NCBI RefSeq assembly: GCF_021390515.1
Contig: NZ_JAJUXI010000003.1
Coordinates: 744,001-808,000 of the forward strand
Reading direction: 5' to 3'
Source of the DNA: Dyadobacter sp. CY326
GTDB taxonomy: Bacteria > Bacteroidota > Bacteroidia > Cytophagales > Spirosomataceae
DNA: 64,000 nucleotides
Part shown: piece after piece, positions 41,571 through 50,771 of the stretch
Numbering within the stretch: the first letter of the stretch is position 1
How the letters are laid out: each line of letters begins with the position of its first letter
The notes under the pieces: generated by a model
Database searches by the model: none
The model's input: only the letters and a program-made list of their open reading frames with translations
Told to the model about the DNA's origin: nothing
Program-made: the position numbers and the translations under genes

Positions 41571-44500
41571 ATGAAAAAAAGTTACAATTCGTTGATCATG
41601 CTCAGCGCGTCGGTTCTCCAACTGGCAATTCCGCTCAGCATCGTGGGACCGGAAGCAGTTGCCGCAGGAGCCGGCAAAGAGGTCCATTTTAATGCAACCA
41701 GCCCTAGTGCATGGTTCCGGCAGGCCGACCGGGTTGTTACCGGCACGGTACGGGGCGACAACAATGATGCGCTGCCGGGTGTAAGTGTGGTACTGAAAGG
41801 CACCCAGAATGGTACTACGACGGACATTGATGGAAAATACACGCTCAACATTCCCGACGGTTCGGGGGCGACGCTCGTGTTCTCGTTTGTAGGGTACGCC
41901 ACGCAGGAAATTGCAGTCGGTGCCAATGCGACGCAGGATGTGGTACTAGCCTCAGACACGCGTGCATTGAACGAGGTTGTGGTGGTCGGATATGGAACGC
42001 AGAGGAAAAAAGACCTCACCGGCGCGGTGGCTATTGTTAACGTGCAGGAATTGCAGCAGCAACCTACCTCGCAGATCACCAGTCAGTTACAAGGCAGGGC
42101 TTCGGGTGTGACCGTGCTTGGTTCAGGCCAGCCGGGCGAGGCTCCACAGATTCGTATCCGTGGGATCAACACGTTTGGAAACAATTCCCCACTGTACGTT
42201 GTGGATGGAGTTCCTACGCAAAACATCAACGACATCAACCCGAACGATGTGGCTACGATGCAGGTGCTGAAAGATGCCGGTTCTGCATCGATCTACGGTT
42301 CGCGGGCTGCAAATGGGGTGATCATTATCACGACCAAGCGCGGCAGCGGCAAAGTAAAGATCCAGTACGATGCCTACGCGGGCATTCAGCTTCCAAAATC
42401 CGGCAATGTGTGGCATCTGCTGAACCCGCAGGAAACCGCCCAGCTCAAATACAATGCCTTACGGAACGCCAACCCGAATGATCAGATCAATGATCCATTG
42501 TACGGCAGCGGCGCCACCCCGGTGTTACCCGACTACATTACGCCTCAGGGAGCCAGCGAGGGAGATCCGTCTGTTGACCCCGGACTTTACAATGTCAACC
42601 CGAATTACACCAGTTCCGACGAGTACAATAACTTTTACCGGATCATCCGGGCCAATAAAAGTGGTACAGACTGGTTTCACGAAATCTTCAAGCCTGCCGC
42701 CATTACCAGCCACAACCTCACAGCAAGCGGCGGCGGTCCGCAGGGAAATTATTTGTTTTCGCTTAATTATTTCAACCAGCAGGGAACACTGATCAATACG
42801 TACCTGAAACGCTACACGATCCGGGCGAATAGTCAGTACAATGTAAACGAGCACGTGAGGCTGGGAGAAAACATTGCATTCTCCGTCTCAGATAACCCGC
42901 GGATCAATGCGCTGACGGAAGGCAGCGCGATCGGGATGGCATTCCGCGAGCAGCCGATCATCCCGGTGCGGGATATTATGGGAAACTTTGCGGGAGGTTA
43001 TGGTCAGGGATTGGGGAATGCGGATCATCCGGTCGCCATTCAGGACCGGATGCGCAACAATGCAGGCCAGAGCAACCGCCTTTTTGGCAATATGTACCTG
43101 GAAGTCGATTTTCTCAAAGATTTTACATTCCGGACGAGTTTCGGCGGCGAGCTGTATTCAGGCCTTTTCCGCTCGTTTACTTATCCTGAATATGAAAACC
43201 AGGAAAATACCACCACCAACTCCTACACCGAAAATACATTCAGCGGCTTTAACTGGACTTGGAGTAATACCGTGAACTGGCAGCATAATTTTGGAGAAAT
43301 ACACGATTTGAAAGTGCTGGTTGGTACAGAAAATTACCGGAACCGCGGCAACCTCGTCGGCGGGACCACTACCAACTATTTTTCATTCGATCCCGAATTT
43401 ACCAACCTTTCCACCGGCTCGGGCTCTCCCACCAATTACAGCGGAAGGTTCAAAGATGCGCTGGCTTCACTGATCGGACGTGTTGACTATTCGCTCAGAG
43501 ACCGCTACCTGCTCGGCGCAACGATCCGCCGCGACGGCTCGTCACGGTTCGAAACCTACCGGTATGGCTGGTTTCCGGCTGTTAGTTTTGGCTGGCGCAT
43601 TTCGGAAGAGGAATTTCTAGGGGACATTGCCTGGGTTGAAGATCTAAAAATCCGCGGCGGCTATGGCATCATGGGTAACCAGCTGAATGTCGATCCTGCC
43701 AATGCTTATACAACGTATGGTCAGGACCGTACTTCCTCCTTCTACGATATTGACGGAACAAACCAGACCACAATGATGGGTTTGCAACGTACCAGGATCG
43801 GAAACCCGGATGCCAAATGGGAGAAAAACATCAACAGCAATATCGGTATCGACGCCACGCTTTTCAAGGGTAAGCTCGACCTGACCGTGGACTATTATCG
43901 CAAGCAGATCAAGGATTTGCTGTATAACCCTGAGCTGGCCGGTGCTGCCGGACAGGGCGCAGTGCCTTTTATTAACATCGCCGAAATGCGCAACCAAGGT
44001 GTGGACCTTTCTGCATCGACGGATTTCAATGTAACCAGTGACCTTAAACTAAATGCGACCCTCACATTCACAACCTACGCAAACAAGATCGTTTCGCTGG
44101 CCGAAGGTGTCGATTATTTTGATCAGGAGGGAAGAAGGTTTAATGGAAGCTACATTGTGCGTAATGCAGTAGGACATTCCATCGGAGAATTTTTCGGGTA
44201 CAAAGTGGCTGGTTTCTGGAATTCGCAGGAAGAAATCAATGCAGCCAACTCGCAGGCGCAGCAAAATTCCGGAAATACCGGCACGATTTATCAGTCGGAC
44301 GTGGCGGTGGGCAGATTCAGGTATCAGGATACCAACGGCGACGGGATTGTGAGTGCAGCCGACCGGACATTTCTTGGAAATCCAAACCCGAAATTTACGT
44401 ACGGACTTAACCTTGGCGGAAACTACAAAGCATTTGATTTCAGCATTTTCCTTTATGGCTCGCAGGGAAACGACATTTGGAACAATGTAAGATGGTGGAC

Positions 44501-44939
44501 GGATTTCAATGCGAATTTCCAGGGCGCAAAAAGCGAAACTGCATTATACGATTCATGGACGCCGGAAAACCAAAATGCAAAAGCGCCGATCCAGGAGACC
44601 GTCGGTTCGTTCAGTAGTGCCAATGTTCCCAATTCCTATTTTATCGAGAAAGGTTCCTACCTCCGCGCCCGCAATGCGCAGATCGGGTTTACATTCCCGG
44701 AAGCAATTTTGAAAAAGCTGAAAGTGGAACGTCTGCGGTTGTACGTTCAGGCTGCGAACCTATTTACCATTACAAAATACTCGGGCCTTGATCCGGAGAT
44801 TGGTACGACGGCCAATACCAACAACAGCTCGGGCGGAAGTCTAAACCAGTCGTTTTCGACGACCACATCATTTGGTATCGATGAGGGGGTTTATCCCAAT
44901 CAGCGCCAGTTCCTGATCGGGCTTAACCTTGGATTTTAA
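41571..44939 (+). CDS. SusC/RagA-family TonB-linked outer-membrane transporter
   Basis: The protein has 1122 residues from the ATG at 41571; the frame opens earlier at a TTG, but the later start gives a normal leader. After the signal peptide comes a CarboxypepD_reg-like domain (about 50-125: GVSVVLKGTQNGTTTDIDGK) and the plug with the TonB-box-like LNEVVVVGYGTQRKKDLTGAV and the SusC signature (GEAPQIRIRGINTFGNNSPL, then VLKDAGSASIYGSRAANGVI). A long beta-barrel ends with ...RQFLIGLNLGF. With SusD it imports an oligosaccharide or other large nutrient through the outer membrane with TonB energy. No N-terminal STN signalling domain is seen, so no ECF/anti-sigma circuit is implied. Confidence 0.95.
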   Translation: MKKSYNSLIMLSASVLQLAIPLSIVGPEAVAAGAGKEVHFNATSPSAWFRQADRVVTGTVRGDNNDALPGVSVVLKGTQNGTTTDIDGKYTLNIPDGSGATLVFSFVGYATQEIAVGANATQDVVLASDTRALNEVVVVGYGTQRKKDLTGAVAIVNVQELQQQPTSQITSQLQGRASGVTVLGSGQPGEAPQIRIRGINTFGNNSPLYVVDGVPTQNINDINPNDVATMQVLKDAGSASIYGSRAANGVIIITTKRGSGKVKIQYDAYAGIQLPKSGNVWHLLNPQETAQLKYNALRNANPNDQINDPLYGSGATPVLPDYITPQGASEGDPSVDPGLYNVNPNYTSSDEYNNFYRIIRANKSGTDWFHEIFKPAAITSHNLTASGGGPQGNYLFSLNYFNQQGTLINTYLKRYTIRANSQYNVNEHVRLGENIAFSVSDNPRINALTEGSAIGMAFREQPIIPVRDIMGNFAGGYGQGLGNADHPVAIQDRMRNNAGQSNRLFGNMYLEVDFLKDFTFRTSFGGELYSGLFRSFTYPEYENQENTTTNSYTENTFSGFNWTWSNTVNWQHNFGEIHDLKVLVGTENYRNRGNLVGGTTTNYFSFDPEFTNLSTGSGSPTNYSGRFKDALASLIGRVDYSLRDRYLLGATIRRDGSSRFETYRYGWFPAVSFGWRISEEEFLGDIAWVEDLKIRGGYGIMGNQLNVDPANAYTTYGQDRTSSFYDIDGTNQTTMMGLQRTRIGNPDAKWEKNINSNIGIDATLFKGKLDLTVDYYRKQIKDLLYNPELAGAAGQGAVPFINIAEMRNQGVDLSASTDFNVTSDLKLNATLTFTTYANKIVSLAEGVDYFDQEGRRFNGSYIVRNAVGHSIGEFFGYKVAGFWNSQEEINAANSQAQQNSGNTGTIYQSDVAVGRFRYQDTNGDGIVSAADRTFLGNPNPKFTYGLNLGGNYKAFDFSIFLYGSQGNDIWNNVRWWTDFNANFQGAKSETALYDSWTPENQNAKAPIQETVGSFSSANVPNSYFIEKGSYLRARNAQIGFTFPEAILKKLKVERLRLYVQAANLFTITKYSGLDPEIGTTANTNNSSGGSLNQSFSTTTSFGIDEGVYPNQRQFLIGLNLGF

Positions 44940-44957
44940 TCTCAAACTTTTGAAAAA

Positions 44958-46751
44958 ATGAAAATCAGATATTCATTACTTATCAGCATCATTGCATTGG
45001 GTCTCACACTAGACTCCTGCAAAAAAGACCTCGATATAGGCGCACAGGGCGCACTATCCGAAGAGCAGCTCAACACCCGCGCGGGCATAGACGCATTGTT
45101 ACACGGAGCTTACGCTGCGCTCGATGCCCAGCAGCATGATAATCAGAACCTTAGCGGGACCAGCTCGTGGGAAGCTTCGCCATCCAACTGGGTATTCGGG
45201 AGCGTGGCGGGCGGCGAGGCGCACAAAGGCAGCGACGGGAGTGACCAGCCTGCCATTGATGCCATCGCAAGATTTACGGCAGATCCCAGCAACAGTTATT
45301 TCAACAGCAAATGGCGGTCCGTTTACGAAGGTGTGAACCGCACCAACACGGTGATCCGAGTGCTTGCGGGGGTTCCATCAATCAGCGATGCCGATCGTAC
45401 CCAAATCACTGCCGAGGCGCGGTTTCTGCGCGGACATTATTATTTTGAATTGAAAAGAATGTTCGGCAATGTACCCTGGATCGATGAAAATGTGGAAACG
45501 AACGAGACTTCGCGGGTGCCCAATACCGAGGACATCTGGCCACGGATCGAAGCCGATTTTCAGTTTGCATACGAAAACCTGCCCACCACGCAGCCGGAAG
45601 TTGGCCGCGCAAACAAATGGGCAGCCGGTTCCTACCTTGCCCGGTCTTATATGTACCAGCGCGAATATCAGGAAGCAAAAAGGTTGTTTGACGTCATCAT
45701 CCCGCAGGGAGTTACGAGTAATGGATTGAAATATGCACTTACCCGGCGTTTTGAGGATAATTTCGACGCAGCCACCGAGAACAATTCGGAAAGTGTATTT
45801 GTGATCCAGATGGCGGTTCATGATGGCACCAACTCCATTGCCAATGGAAATCAGGGTGATATGCTCAATTTTCCTTATGGTGACAGTCCGTTCCGCTGCT
45901 GCGGATTTTACCAGCCGAGCCACGATCTGGTCAATTCCTACCGGACTACCGAGGCGGGGCTGCCTTATTTCACCGATTACAATGCGCATGCCGTAAAAAA
46001 TGATCAGGGAGTTCCGTCCAACCAGCCATTTACACCCGATCCGGGCCCGCTCGACCCCCGGCTCGACTGGACGGTGGGACGTCGCGGATTGCCTTATCAT
46101 GACTGGGGCTACCATCCTGGCGCGCGCTGGATACGCAGTCCGGGGCAGACTTATGCGGGACCTTATTCGCCCAAAAAGAACATTTACTGGCAGGCTACGC
46201 AGGATATTTACGCCGACCAGAGCACGTGGGCGCCGGGAACAGCCATTAACTATAATGTGATCCGTTTTGCGGATGTACTGCTCATGGCTGCGGAAGCCGA
46301 GGCGCAGCTTGGAAATTTTGCGCAGTCACAAACGTATACCAACCTGGTACGCGCGCGGGCTGCCGATCCCGTGAATATTTTGCGCAAATACAAAAATGAC
46401 GCAGACCCGCTGGCCGGCTTCTCGACCGTAGCTGCCGCAAACTATAAAATCTCGGTTTACCCGGCCGGCGCATTGGCGGGAATGGGAAAAGCGGGTGCAT
46501 TGAATGCCATCTATTTTGAGCGGAAACTGGAACTGGCTTTGGAAGGTCAGCGCTTTTTCGACCTGGTACGCTGGGGCATCGCCGAGCAGACGCTCAATGC
46601 CTATTTCGCTTACGAAGGCCGGTTAACGACCGATATCCGCGGCGCGCGTTTTACCCCAAACCGAAGTGAGTATTTTCCCATTCCACAACGCCAGATTGAC
46701 CTGAGCAACCAGGCCGGCCAGTCGGTTCTGACGCAAAACCAGGGATATTGA
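44958..46751 (+). CDS. RagB/SusD-family nutrient-binding lipoprotein
   Basis: The protein has 597 residues. The leader ends in the lipobox LDSC (Cys 21). The helical SusD core with tetratricopeptide-like helices (GIDALLHGAYAALDAQQ, AEARFLRGHYYFELKRMFG, ADVLLMAAEAEAQLGNF) and the C-terminal RagB/SusD domain (FERKLELALEGQRFFDLVRWG, EYFPIPQRQIDLS) are clear. It covers the extracellular side of the SusC barrel. It follows SusC by 18 bases. A strong terminator ends the operon. No glycoside hydrolase, sigma factor or sulfatase is nearby, so the ligand is unknown. Confidence 0.95.
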   Translation: MKIRYSLLISIIALGLTLDSCKKDLDIGAQGALSEEQLNTRAGIDALLHGAYAALDAQQHDNQNLSGTSSWEASPSNWVFGSVAGGEAHKGSDGSDQPAIDAIARFTADPSNSYFNSKWRSVYEGVNRTNTVIRVLAGVPSISDADRTQITAEARFLRGHYYFELKRMFGNVPWIDENVETNETSRVPNTEDIWPRIEADFQFAYENLPTTQPEVGRANKWAAGSYLARSYMYQREYQEAKRLFDVIIPQGVTSNGLKYALTRRFEDNFDAATENNSESVFVIQMAVHDGTNSIANGNQGDMLNFPYGDSPFRCCGFYQPSHDLVNSYRTTEAGLPYFTDYNAHAVKNDQGVPSNQPFTPDPGPLDPRLDWTVGRRGLPYHDWGYHPGARWIRSPGQTYAGPYSPKKNIYWQATQDIYADQSTWAPGTAINYNVIRFADVLLMAAEAEAQLGNFAQSQTYTNLVRARAADPVNILRKYKNDADPLAGFSTVAAANYKISVYPAGALAGMGKAGALNAIYFERKLELALEGQRFFDLVRWGIAEQTLNAYFAYEGRLTTDIRGARFTPNRSEYFPIPQRQIDLSNQAGQSVLTQNQGY

Positions 46752-46769
46752 GGATTTTAGTTAAACAAA

Positions 46770-46816
46770 GAGAACAGGCCGTTACATTCAGACATGTAGC
46801 GGCCTGTTCTTTTTTA
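46770..46816 (+). terminator. Rho-independent terminator of the SusC/SusD operon
   Basis: A 16-base stem (46772-46787 with 46794-46809, one G-U pair) with a six-base loop is followed by six T. It lies 20 bases after the SusD stop codon. Confidence 0.9.
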
Positions 46817-46893
46817 TAGTTCCTCTGTTTATACGTACCAATTATGACTAAATAAATTTGTAGAGCTCAGTCGGGGCATGAACTACTAAGAAT

Positions 46894-47190
46894 TTAAAAC
46901 TGCTTACGGATGTCGGCCACATTATTGACAGTCACTTCCAAGGCAGAAGCAATCTGGTCGTCAGTTAGCAAAGATTGCTTGACCAGGTTTCGAACTGCGT
47001 TTTCAGTCTTTTCCTGTTGGCCTTCAATTCTGCCTCTCAACTCACCTTCTTTACGACCTTTCTCAACAAAAATATCTAACGTGCTTATAACTGTTTCTTT
47101 GATTTGTGTGGGCAACGATGTTATCAGCTCAACGATTTGCTGCTCACTTAGCTCACTGTTTATGAATGTAGCCGTCCAAGAGGTGCATTG
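46894..47190 (-). pseudogene. C-terminal remnant of an Rpn-type (PD-(D/E)XK) nuclease
   Basis: The frame, open from a stop near 47215, reads INSELSEQQIVELITSLPTQ, then FVEKGRKEGELRGRIEGQQE and LTDDQIASALEVTVNNVADI. This is the Lys/Glu/Gly-rich tail found at the end of Rpn/YhgA-like recombination-promoting nucleases (also called PD-(D/E)XK transposase family). The whole N-terminal nuclease domain is missing, and the best start is only a TTG at 47115. It is probably dead. Confidence 0.6.
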
Positions 47191-47290
47191 TGAAATCCGC
47201 GCAAATCGTAACTTTTAGGATTGCAGGATATAATCGCAGCCTTCAAACTGTTAACAGTATCATACTATCCCGCAACTGGCTATGATCAAA

Positions 47291-47650
47291 TTATTCAAGA
47301 TACTTAATAGCCTTCAACTTCGCTACACCTCTCGTTCCCCAAAAATTGAACTTTGTTTTACCCGAGGATATAACAATCATCCCGTCTGCCCCATATTTAC
47401 AAGCCTTAAATCCTGCCATTTTTATCGCCTCAGATCCTGTGTGGCTTTGATACAATGAATAGCTAGTTTTGCTATCAACCAGGCAGATAACTTCATATTT
47501 CCGCTTTATGTTGTTAGCATCATGATAAACATCCAACGGACAATCTTTAACCTTCCCTTGTTCCAAACCGGATAATTCAGACACCTTTACAGAGCAGGAA
47601 AGTGTTGTCATTGCGAAAAAAGCAATCGTACATTTTTTGAAGATGGTCAT
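47291..47650 (-). CDS. Small cysteine-containing lipoprotein
   Basis: The protein has 119 residues. A leader ends in LSC (Cys 19), so it is a lipoprotein. The mature part has a Cys pattern (DCPLDVYHDAN, EVICLVDSK, GFKACKYGADGMIV) and ends in VAKLKAIKYLE, like a small alpha/beta domain found in Bacteroidota lipoproteins of unknown role, loosely reminiscent of RcsF and DUF4156 proteins. It stands alone on the minus strand. Confidence 0.7.
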   Translation of the reverse strand: MTIFKKCTIAFFAMTTLSCSVKVSELSGLEQGKVKDCPLDVYHDANNIKRKYEVICLVDSKTSYSLYQSHTGSEAIKMAGFKACKYGADGMIVISSGKTKFNFWGTRGVAKLKAIKYLE

Positions 47651-47706
47651 AACAAAATTGGTTAAATTGATTTCGGATAAACTACATTACGTGGTCTGAT
47701 TTGTTC

Positions 47707-47919
47707 TTATTTTGCCAGATTACTAAATCGTCTTTTATAATTTTTTTTGAAAGAATCTAAACTCCCTGGTGCAATAAATTTCGGTGTATCATTCTTTACC
47801 TTGAATGAAAATCCTACAATTATATCATTTGAAATAATCACAAGAATTCCTAAAAATAACATTGTAACAGGAGCCACAAAACAATCGTCAAAAGCTCTAA
47901 AATAATCTTCAACTATCAA
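47707..47919 (-). CDS. Small predicted membrane protein
   Basis: The frame of up to 70 residues opens with a TTG; an ATG further in (MLFLGILVIISNDIIVG) leaves only about 50 residues. One hydrophobic segment (residues about 18-38) precedes a Lys-rich tail (FKKNYKRRFSNLAK). No family is seen. It is 57 bases upstream of the lipoprotein gene on the same strand, so could be co-transcribed. Coding status is uncertain. Confidence 0.35.
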   Translation of the reverse strand: MIVEDYFRAFDDCFVAPVTMLFLGILVIISNDIIVGFSFKVKNDTPKFIAPGSLDSFKKNYKRRFSNLAK

Positions 47920-48223
47920 TTCTCTTCAAGACTAATAATTGCAAAAAGAGACTGCGGAGTCTTCAATTTTCATGCCAAAGAATAATGCTTTTAACTACCG
48001 ATCGTTGGCAAATTTTCATAGTGTTGCTTCATCGAGCGTTCGTTCAAAGACAACTTACCAATCGTGTTAACGATAGAGTGCCATCTCATCTTCCCGCTTA
48101 CTACTATACCGTAAAATAAGATTTTCTATATTTTATGTTAGAATCTTTCAATATTACCCTCTCTAAGTAACCGTGAGGATAATAACCGTTCCCTTTTAAT
48201 CCAACCAATAATCCCTTTCATTT
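47920..48223. other. Intergenic region before the tail-collar genes
   Basis: It has no protein-like frame on either strand that I can support. The last 130 bases are AT-rich and must hold the promoter of the tail-collar operon. I do not see a clear -7 TAnnTTTG box. Confidence 0.4.
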
Positions 48224-48739
48224 ATGGCAGAACCCTTTTTATCAGAAATCCGTCTGGTCAGTTTTTCATTCGCTCCCAAAGGCTGGGCGCTGGCCGACGG
48301 ACAGTTAATGCCCATTAACCAAAATCAAGCGCTATTTGCACTTTTAGGAACGACCTTCGGCGGTGATGGCCGCGTAAATTTTGCATTGCCGGATTTTCGT
48401 GGCCGAACGCCTTTGCATGTCGGCGGCGGGCATGCGCTGGGGGAACGCGCTGGTGAGCAGGCGCATACTGTCAGCATTCAGGAGCTGCCCACCCACGCGC
48501 ACTTGCTCAATGCCCTGGATACGGGAACTGCGGACAACAATGTCAACAACCCCGCAGGCAACTTGTTTTCCAATTCAAAACCCGCAGACCTGTATCAAAG
48601 CACAACGGCTAATCTCGTCCCTCTATCTGCAAATACAATCGGTGGCGGTGGCGGTGGTCAGGCACATTCGAATATGCAGCCGTTCCTGACGATCAGTTTC
48701 TGTATCGCACTGCAGGGGATTTTCCCGAGCCCATACTAG
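48224..48739 (+). CDS. Tail-collar domain protein (microcystin-dependent protein-like), copy 1
   Basis: The protein has 171 residues. The N-terminal 60 residues are a phage Tail Collar domain (EIRLVSFSFAPKGWALADGQ, then FALLGTTFGGDGRVNFALPD). A Gly/Asn-rich middle part follows, and the C-terminus HSNMQPFLTISFCIALQGIF is the common end of MdpB-like proteins. No leader is present. Such proteins are homologous to phage short-tail-fibre tips. In Bacteroidota they occur in tandem outside prophages, with unknown function. It is the first of three copies, all on the plus strand. Confidence 0.92.
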   Translation: MAEPFLSEIRLVSFSFAPKGWALADGQLMPINQNQALFALLGTTFGGDGRVNFALPDFRGRTPLHVGGGHALGERAGEQAHTVSIQELPTHAHLLNALDTGTADNNVNNPAGNLFSNSKPADLYQSTTANLVPLSANTIGGGGGGQAHSNMQPFLTISFCIALQGIFPSPY

Positions 48740-48781
48740 CAGTGACCTTTCTCTATTTTATACATTTAAACAAACAAAATA

Positions 48782-49288
48782 ATGGCACAGCCTTATATTG
48801 GGGAAATCAGGATGTTCGGGGGAAATTTTGCGCCTGCCGGATGGTTGTTTTGCGAAGGGCAGCTTCTCGCTATCTCCGAAAATGAAACCCTTTTTCAATT
48901 AATAGGAACCACTTATGGTGGCGATGGCGAATCCACTTTTTCTCTTCCTGACATGAGAGGGCGCCTGCCCCTGCATCAGGGAAACGGCTTCATTCTTGCC
49001 GAGTCTGGCGGCTCAGAAGAAATTACACTGACTGCTAATCAGATCCCGGCTCATCCACACTCCTTTTTTGCGTCGGCGAATGGTGCAAATACGGCCCAGC
49101 CTCAAAATGCGGTAGTGGGCAACTCATCGGCAGTGCAGATGTTTATGGGTGACCCGCCGTCGGGGGCCTCGATGAACCCGACGAGCATCCGGCCCGTCGG
49201 CGGGTCGCAGCCGCACACCAATTTTCAGCCTTATCTGTGTGTGAGCTTCATCATTTCACTTTTCGGCATATTTCCCTCACCGACCTGA
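48782..49288 (+). CDS. Tail-collar domain protein, copy 2
   Basis: The protein has 168 residues, with the same layout as the first copy: MAQPYIGEIRMFGGNFAPAGW, FQLIGTTYGGDGESTFSLPD, a variable middle, and HTNFQPYLCVSFIISLFGIF at the end. The middle part differs from both other copies, as expected if the variable loop contacts a ligand. It starts 42 bases after copy 1. Confidence 0.92.
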   Translation: MAQPYIGEIRMFGGNFAPAGWLFCEGQLLAISENETLFQLIGTTYGGDGESTFSLPDMRGRLPLHQGNGFILAESGGSEEITLTANQIPAHPHSFFASANGANTAQPQNAVVGNSSAVQMFMGDPPSGASMNPTSIRPVGGSQPHTNFQPYLCVSFIISLFGIFPSPT

Positions 49289-49350
49289 TTCTGAACGCCT
49301 TTCGGTATTTCAGCAAAAATCTTTTCCCTTTTAATTAAACACCTTTTCCA

Positions 49351-49869
49351 ATGGCAGAACCTTTTGTAGCCGAAATAAGAATAGTCCCTTTTAATTTTGC
49401 GCCCCAAGGCTGGGCCTGGTGCGATGGACAATTATTTCCTATCTCTCAGAATACAGCATTGTTTTCATTATTAGGCACCACATATGGTGGTGACGGCAAA
49501 TCCACTTTTGCACTGCCAGACCTTCAAGGGCGTTCACCGATGCATCCGGGACAAGGACCCGGGCTGTCAGAGCATAGCCTGGGAGAATCTGGCGGCTCGG
49601 AGAGGGTGACGCTGCTTGAGGGGGAGATTCCCCAGCACGGACATACCATTGGCCTGACACCGCAGCCAGGCGAAATTTCGGATCCCTCAGGGCATACCAT
49701 CGCAAGATCTGTCGGCGGCGCTGTCTTTCAGCCGGGAAGTCCAAATGTCAACATGTCTGCAAGTTCAATAGGGCCGGCAGGCGATAGTCAGCCCCATAAC
49801 AACATGCAGCCCTATCTGACCACTTATTTCTGCCTCGCGCTTCAAGGCGTCTTTCCCATGCGGCCATAA
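49351..49869 (+). CDS. Tail-collar domain protein, copy 3
   Basis: The protein has 172 residues, and the same layout: MAEPFVAEIRIVPFNFAPQGW, FSLLGTTYGGDGKSTFALPD, a variable middle with QPGEISDPSGHTIA, and PHNNMQPYLTTYFCLALQGV at the end. It starts 62 bases after copy 2 and is followed by the GNAT gene after about 50 bases. The three copies differ mostly in the middle and seem to be an old duplication. Confidence 0.92.
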   Translation: MAEPFVAEIRIVPFNFAPQGWAWCDGQLFPISQNTALFSLLGTTYGGDGKSTFALPDLQGRSPMHPGQGPGLSEHSLGESGGSERVTLLEGEIPQHGHTIGLTPQPGEISDPSGHTIARSVGGAVFQPGSPNVNMSASSIGPAGDSQPHNNMQPYLTTYFCLALQGVFPMRP

Positions 49870-49919
49870 TGCTCTTTTGATCACTCTGACTTTTACAACT
49901 GAAAATTTTTTATTGACAA

Positions 49920-50423
49920 ATGGAATTTAAGCCTGCTCACCCAAGCATTCATCTTCGCCGCATTGCCCAACGAGATATGCCTTCCCTGCTCGCCATCTAT
50001 GCAAGCACGCGGCAAGCGGAATTGGAAAAAGTGCCGCAATGGAGTGAAACGATGAAAACCGAATTCATCAAAAGTCAGTTTGAAGCGCAGCACAACCATT
50101 ATCAGAGAAACTACTCAGGGGCAGATTTCTGGGTGATCTGCAAAAACAAATCGAATGCAGGCAGGCTCTATTTCCACGAAAACTTTCAGGGCCGGGGTAT
50201 GCGGATCATTGACATTACACTGCTTCCCTCCTATCAAAATTGCGGAATAGGAACAAGCATACTGCAAGATCTGATGCAACTTTCGGCTCAGCTCGAAAGG
50301 CCGCTGAGCATTCATGTTGAATCATTTAACCCTGCCAAAAACCTCTATAACCGGCTGGGATTTAAGAAAATAAGCGAAACAAACGGAGTCTATCATTTAA
50401 TGGAATGGAAACATACGATTTAA
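49920..50423 (+). CDS. GNAT-family N-acetyltransferase
   Basis: The protein has 167 residues with a GNAT fold. The acetyl-CoA binding motif A lies in ITLLPSYQNCGIGTSILQDL (about residues 98-117), and the C-terminal NRLGFKKISETNGVYHLMEW matches motif B. The acceptor is unknown. In this gene order (tail-collar triplet, GNAT, DUF6916) it may modify a component of the system. It overlaps the next gene by 19 bases. Confidence 0.92.
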   Translation: MEFKPAHPSIHLRRIAQRDMPSLLAIYASTRQAELEKVPQWSETMKTEFIKSQFEAQHNHYQRNYSGADFWVICKNKSNAGRLYFHENFQGRGMRIIDITLLPSYQNCGIGTSILQDLMQLSAQLERPLSIHVESFNPAKNLYNRLGFKKISETNGVYHLMEWKHTI

Positions 50424-50713
50424 GCCGGGTAACCGCCCAGGATTTCAAGGATTATCTGGGTCAAAAGCTGCACATTGAATTTTTATCAGGCGAGCCTGTG
50501 CCGGTTACTGTTAAGCGTGTGACCGATCTTGAAACCTATTCGCCCCTCGAAAGAGGCGCTTTCTCAGTTGTCCTGCAAACTGATGGTGATTCATCGCACC
50601 GGCCACAGGGCATTTACCGGATCTTGTATCCTCAATCACATTCGCTTGAAGTGTTCCTGGTTCCAATCGGCACCGACCAGAGCGGCACGAGATACGAAGC
50701 CGTATTTTCTTAA
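50405..50713 (+). CDS. DUF6916-type protein
   Basis: The protein has 102 residues (QDFKDYLGQKLHIEFLSGEP, RGAFSVVLQTDGDSSHRPQG, then YRILYPQSHSLEVFLVPIG) and resembles the small family DUF6916, which is repeatedly found beside tail-collar and GNAT genes in Bacteroidota and cyanobacteria. It has no leader. The overlap with GNAT and the terminator right after it show that it ends the operon. The function is unknown. Confidence 0.75.
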   Translation: METYDLSRVTAQDFKDYLGQKLHIEFLSGEPVPVTVKRVTDLETYSPLERGAFSVVLQTDGDSSHRPQGIYRILYPQSHSLEVFLVPIGTDQSGTRYEAVFS

Positions 50714-50720
50714 TCTCCAT

Positions 50721-50755
50721 GGGCATCACCAAATAAGGTGATGCCCGTCCTTTTT
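50721..50755 (+). terminator. Rho-independent terminator after the DUF6916 gene
   Basis: A perfect 10-base GC-rich stem (50721-50730 with 50737-50746) with a six-base loop is followed by T5. It closes the tail-collar operon eight bases after the DUF6916 stop and separates it from the adhesin, so the adhesin needs its own start of transcription or read-through. Confidence 0.88.
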
Positions 50756-50771
50756 ACTCAAAAATCAAAAC

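Noticed and set aside
48224-49869. A prophage read from the tail-collar genes.
   Set aside because: No other phage structural, packaging, integration or lysis genes are near; tandem MdpB-like genes are often chromosomal.
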